From JAYEJW01 sp034716535 (GTDB taxonomy: Bacteria; Pseudomonadota; Gammaproteobacteria; Chromatiales; Chromatiaceae): DNA of 6,030 nucleotides. The stretch covers positions 1 through 6,030 of the forward strand of contig JAYEJW010000587.1 in assembly GCA_034716535.1 (NCBI GenBank). Reading direction: 5' to 3'. This document shows, in pieces, positions 5,842-6,030 of this stretch (position 1 is the stretch's first letter; every line of letters begins with the position of its first letter). Under the pieces are notes generated by a model. That model was not told the DNA's origin and did not search any database. It worked only from the letters and a program-made list of their open reading frames with translations. Both the position numbers and the translations under genes were made by a program.

Positions 5842-6030
5842 TCAGGCGGACGCGCCACCACTGTGATAAGGCGCGCTGAGCTCGTGCACGGCCCCCACCA
5901 GGGCCGCGGCGTGGTCCGGCTCCACATCGGGATGAATGCCGTGGCCGAGGTTGAAGACGTGGCCGTGACCGGCACCGTAGCTCGCGAGCACCCGTTCCAC
6001 CTCGCTGCGGATGCGCTCGGGAGATGCGTA
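5842..6030 (-). CDS. hemE: Uroporphyrinogen decarboxylase HemE, C-terminal end (cut by window edge)
   Basis: The minus-strand frame from the right edge to the TGA at 5842-5844 gives the last 62 residues. It reads YASPERIRSEVERVLASYG, then GHGHVFNLGHGIHPDVEP, then DHAAALVGAVHELS, ending in a short Gly/Ala/Ser tail. The HVFNLGHGI...P block followed by a helix with LV..VH is the characteristic C-terminus of uroporphyrinogen III decarboxylases, which remove four carboxyl groups to give coproporphyrinogen III in the cytosolic haem pathway. The start, active-site Arg/Asp residues and promoter are outside the window. It converges on fetB, so they do not share a transcript; the link to iron handling by the neighbour is suggestive only. 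Confidence 0.92.
   Translation of the reverse strand, partial: YASPERIRSEVERVLASYGAGHGHVFNLGHGIHPDVEPDHAAALVGAVHELSAPYHSGGASA

Noticed and set aside
5645..5866. A 73-codon plus-strand frame across the end of fetB and the fetB/hemE gap
   Set aside because: It overlaps fetB out of frame and runs antisense into the hemE C-terminus, with no motif or ribosome binding site.

Overview
The window looks like a chromosomal stretch of a GC-rich gammaproteobacterium. The order thiS - thiG - trmB is a familiar gammaproteobacterial arrangement, as in Pseudomonas, and the protein sequences are of that type (TrmB closely follows the E. coli/Pseudomonas pattern). A finer placement, for example a purple-sulfur or Ectothiorhodospira-like lineage, is only a guess. 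I see no mobile-element genes, CRISPR array, tRNA or rRNA.

Layout from left to right. (1) Positions 1-862, minus strand: the N-terminal 287 codons of an AMP-forming long-chain acyl-CoA synthetase, cut by the window edge and starting at TTG. (2) 863-965: a short divergent promoter region. (3) 966-1166, plus: thiS, the sulfur-carrier protein of thiazole synthesis. (4) 1167-1401: non-coding DNA with three inverted repeats, one of them a good intrinsic terminator for leftward transcription. (5) 1402-2229, minus: a 275-residue exported protein of unknown function with a clear signal peptide and six cysteines. (6) 2230-2628: a 399-base non-coding stretch holding the divergent start regions of the secreted-protein gene and thiG. 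(7) 2629-5720, plus: a tight run of thiG, trmB, and a two-gene ABC system of the FetA/FetB (YbbL/YbbM) family; trmB/fetA and fetA/fetB overlap by one and four bases. (8) 5842-6030, minus: the last 62 codons of hemE, convergent with fetB.

How the genes fit together. ThiS delivers sulfur to ThiG, which builds the thiazole phosphate ring of thiamine. The partners ThiF, ThiH/ThiO and ThiI are not in the window. TrmB makes m7G46 in tRNA. FetAB is implicated in iron homeostasis in E. coli, and hemE belongs to haem biosynthesis, so the right end has an iron/haem flavour, although the genes converge and are not one operon.

The most unusual points are the exported unknown protein, wedged in opposite orientation between thiS and thiG with its own terminator, and a roughly 50-residue low-complexity insertion, together with an altered Q-loop, in the FetA-like ATPase. 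Nothing here amounts by itself to a clear new multi-gene system.
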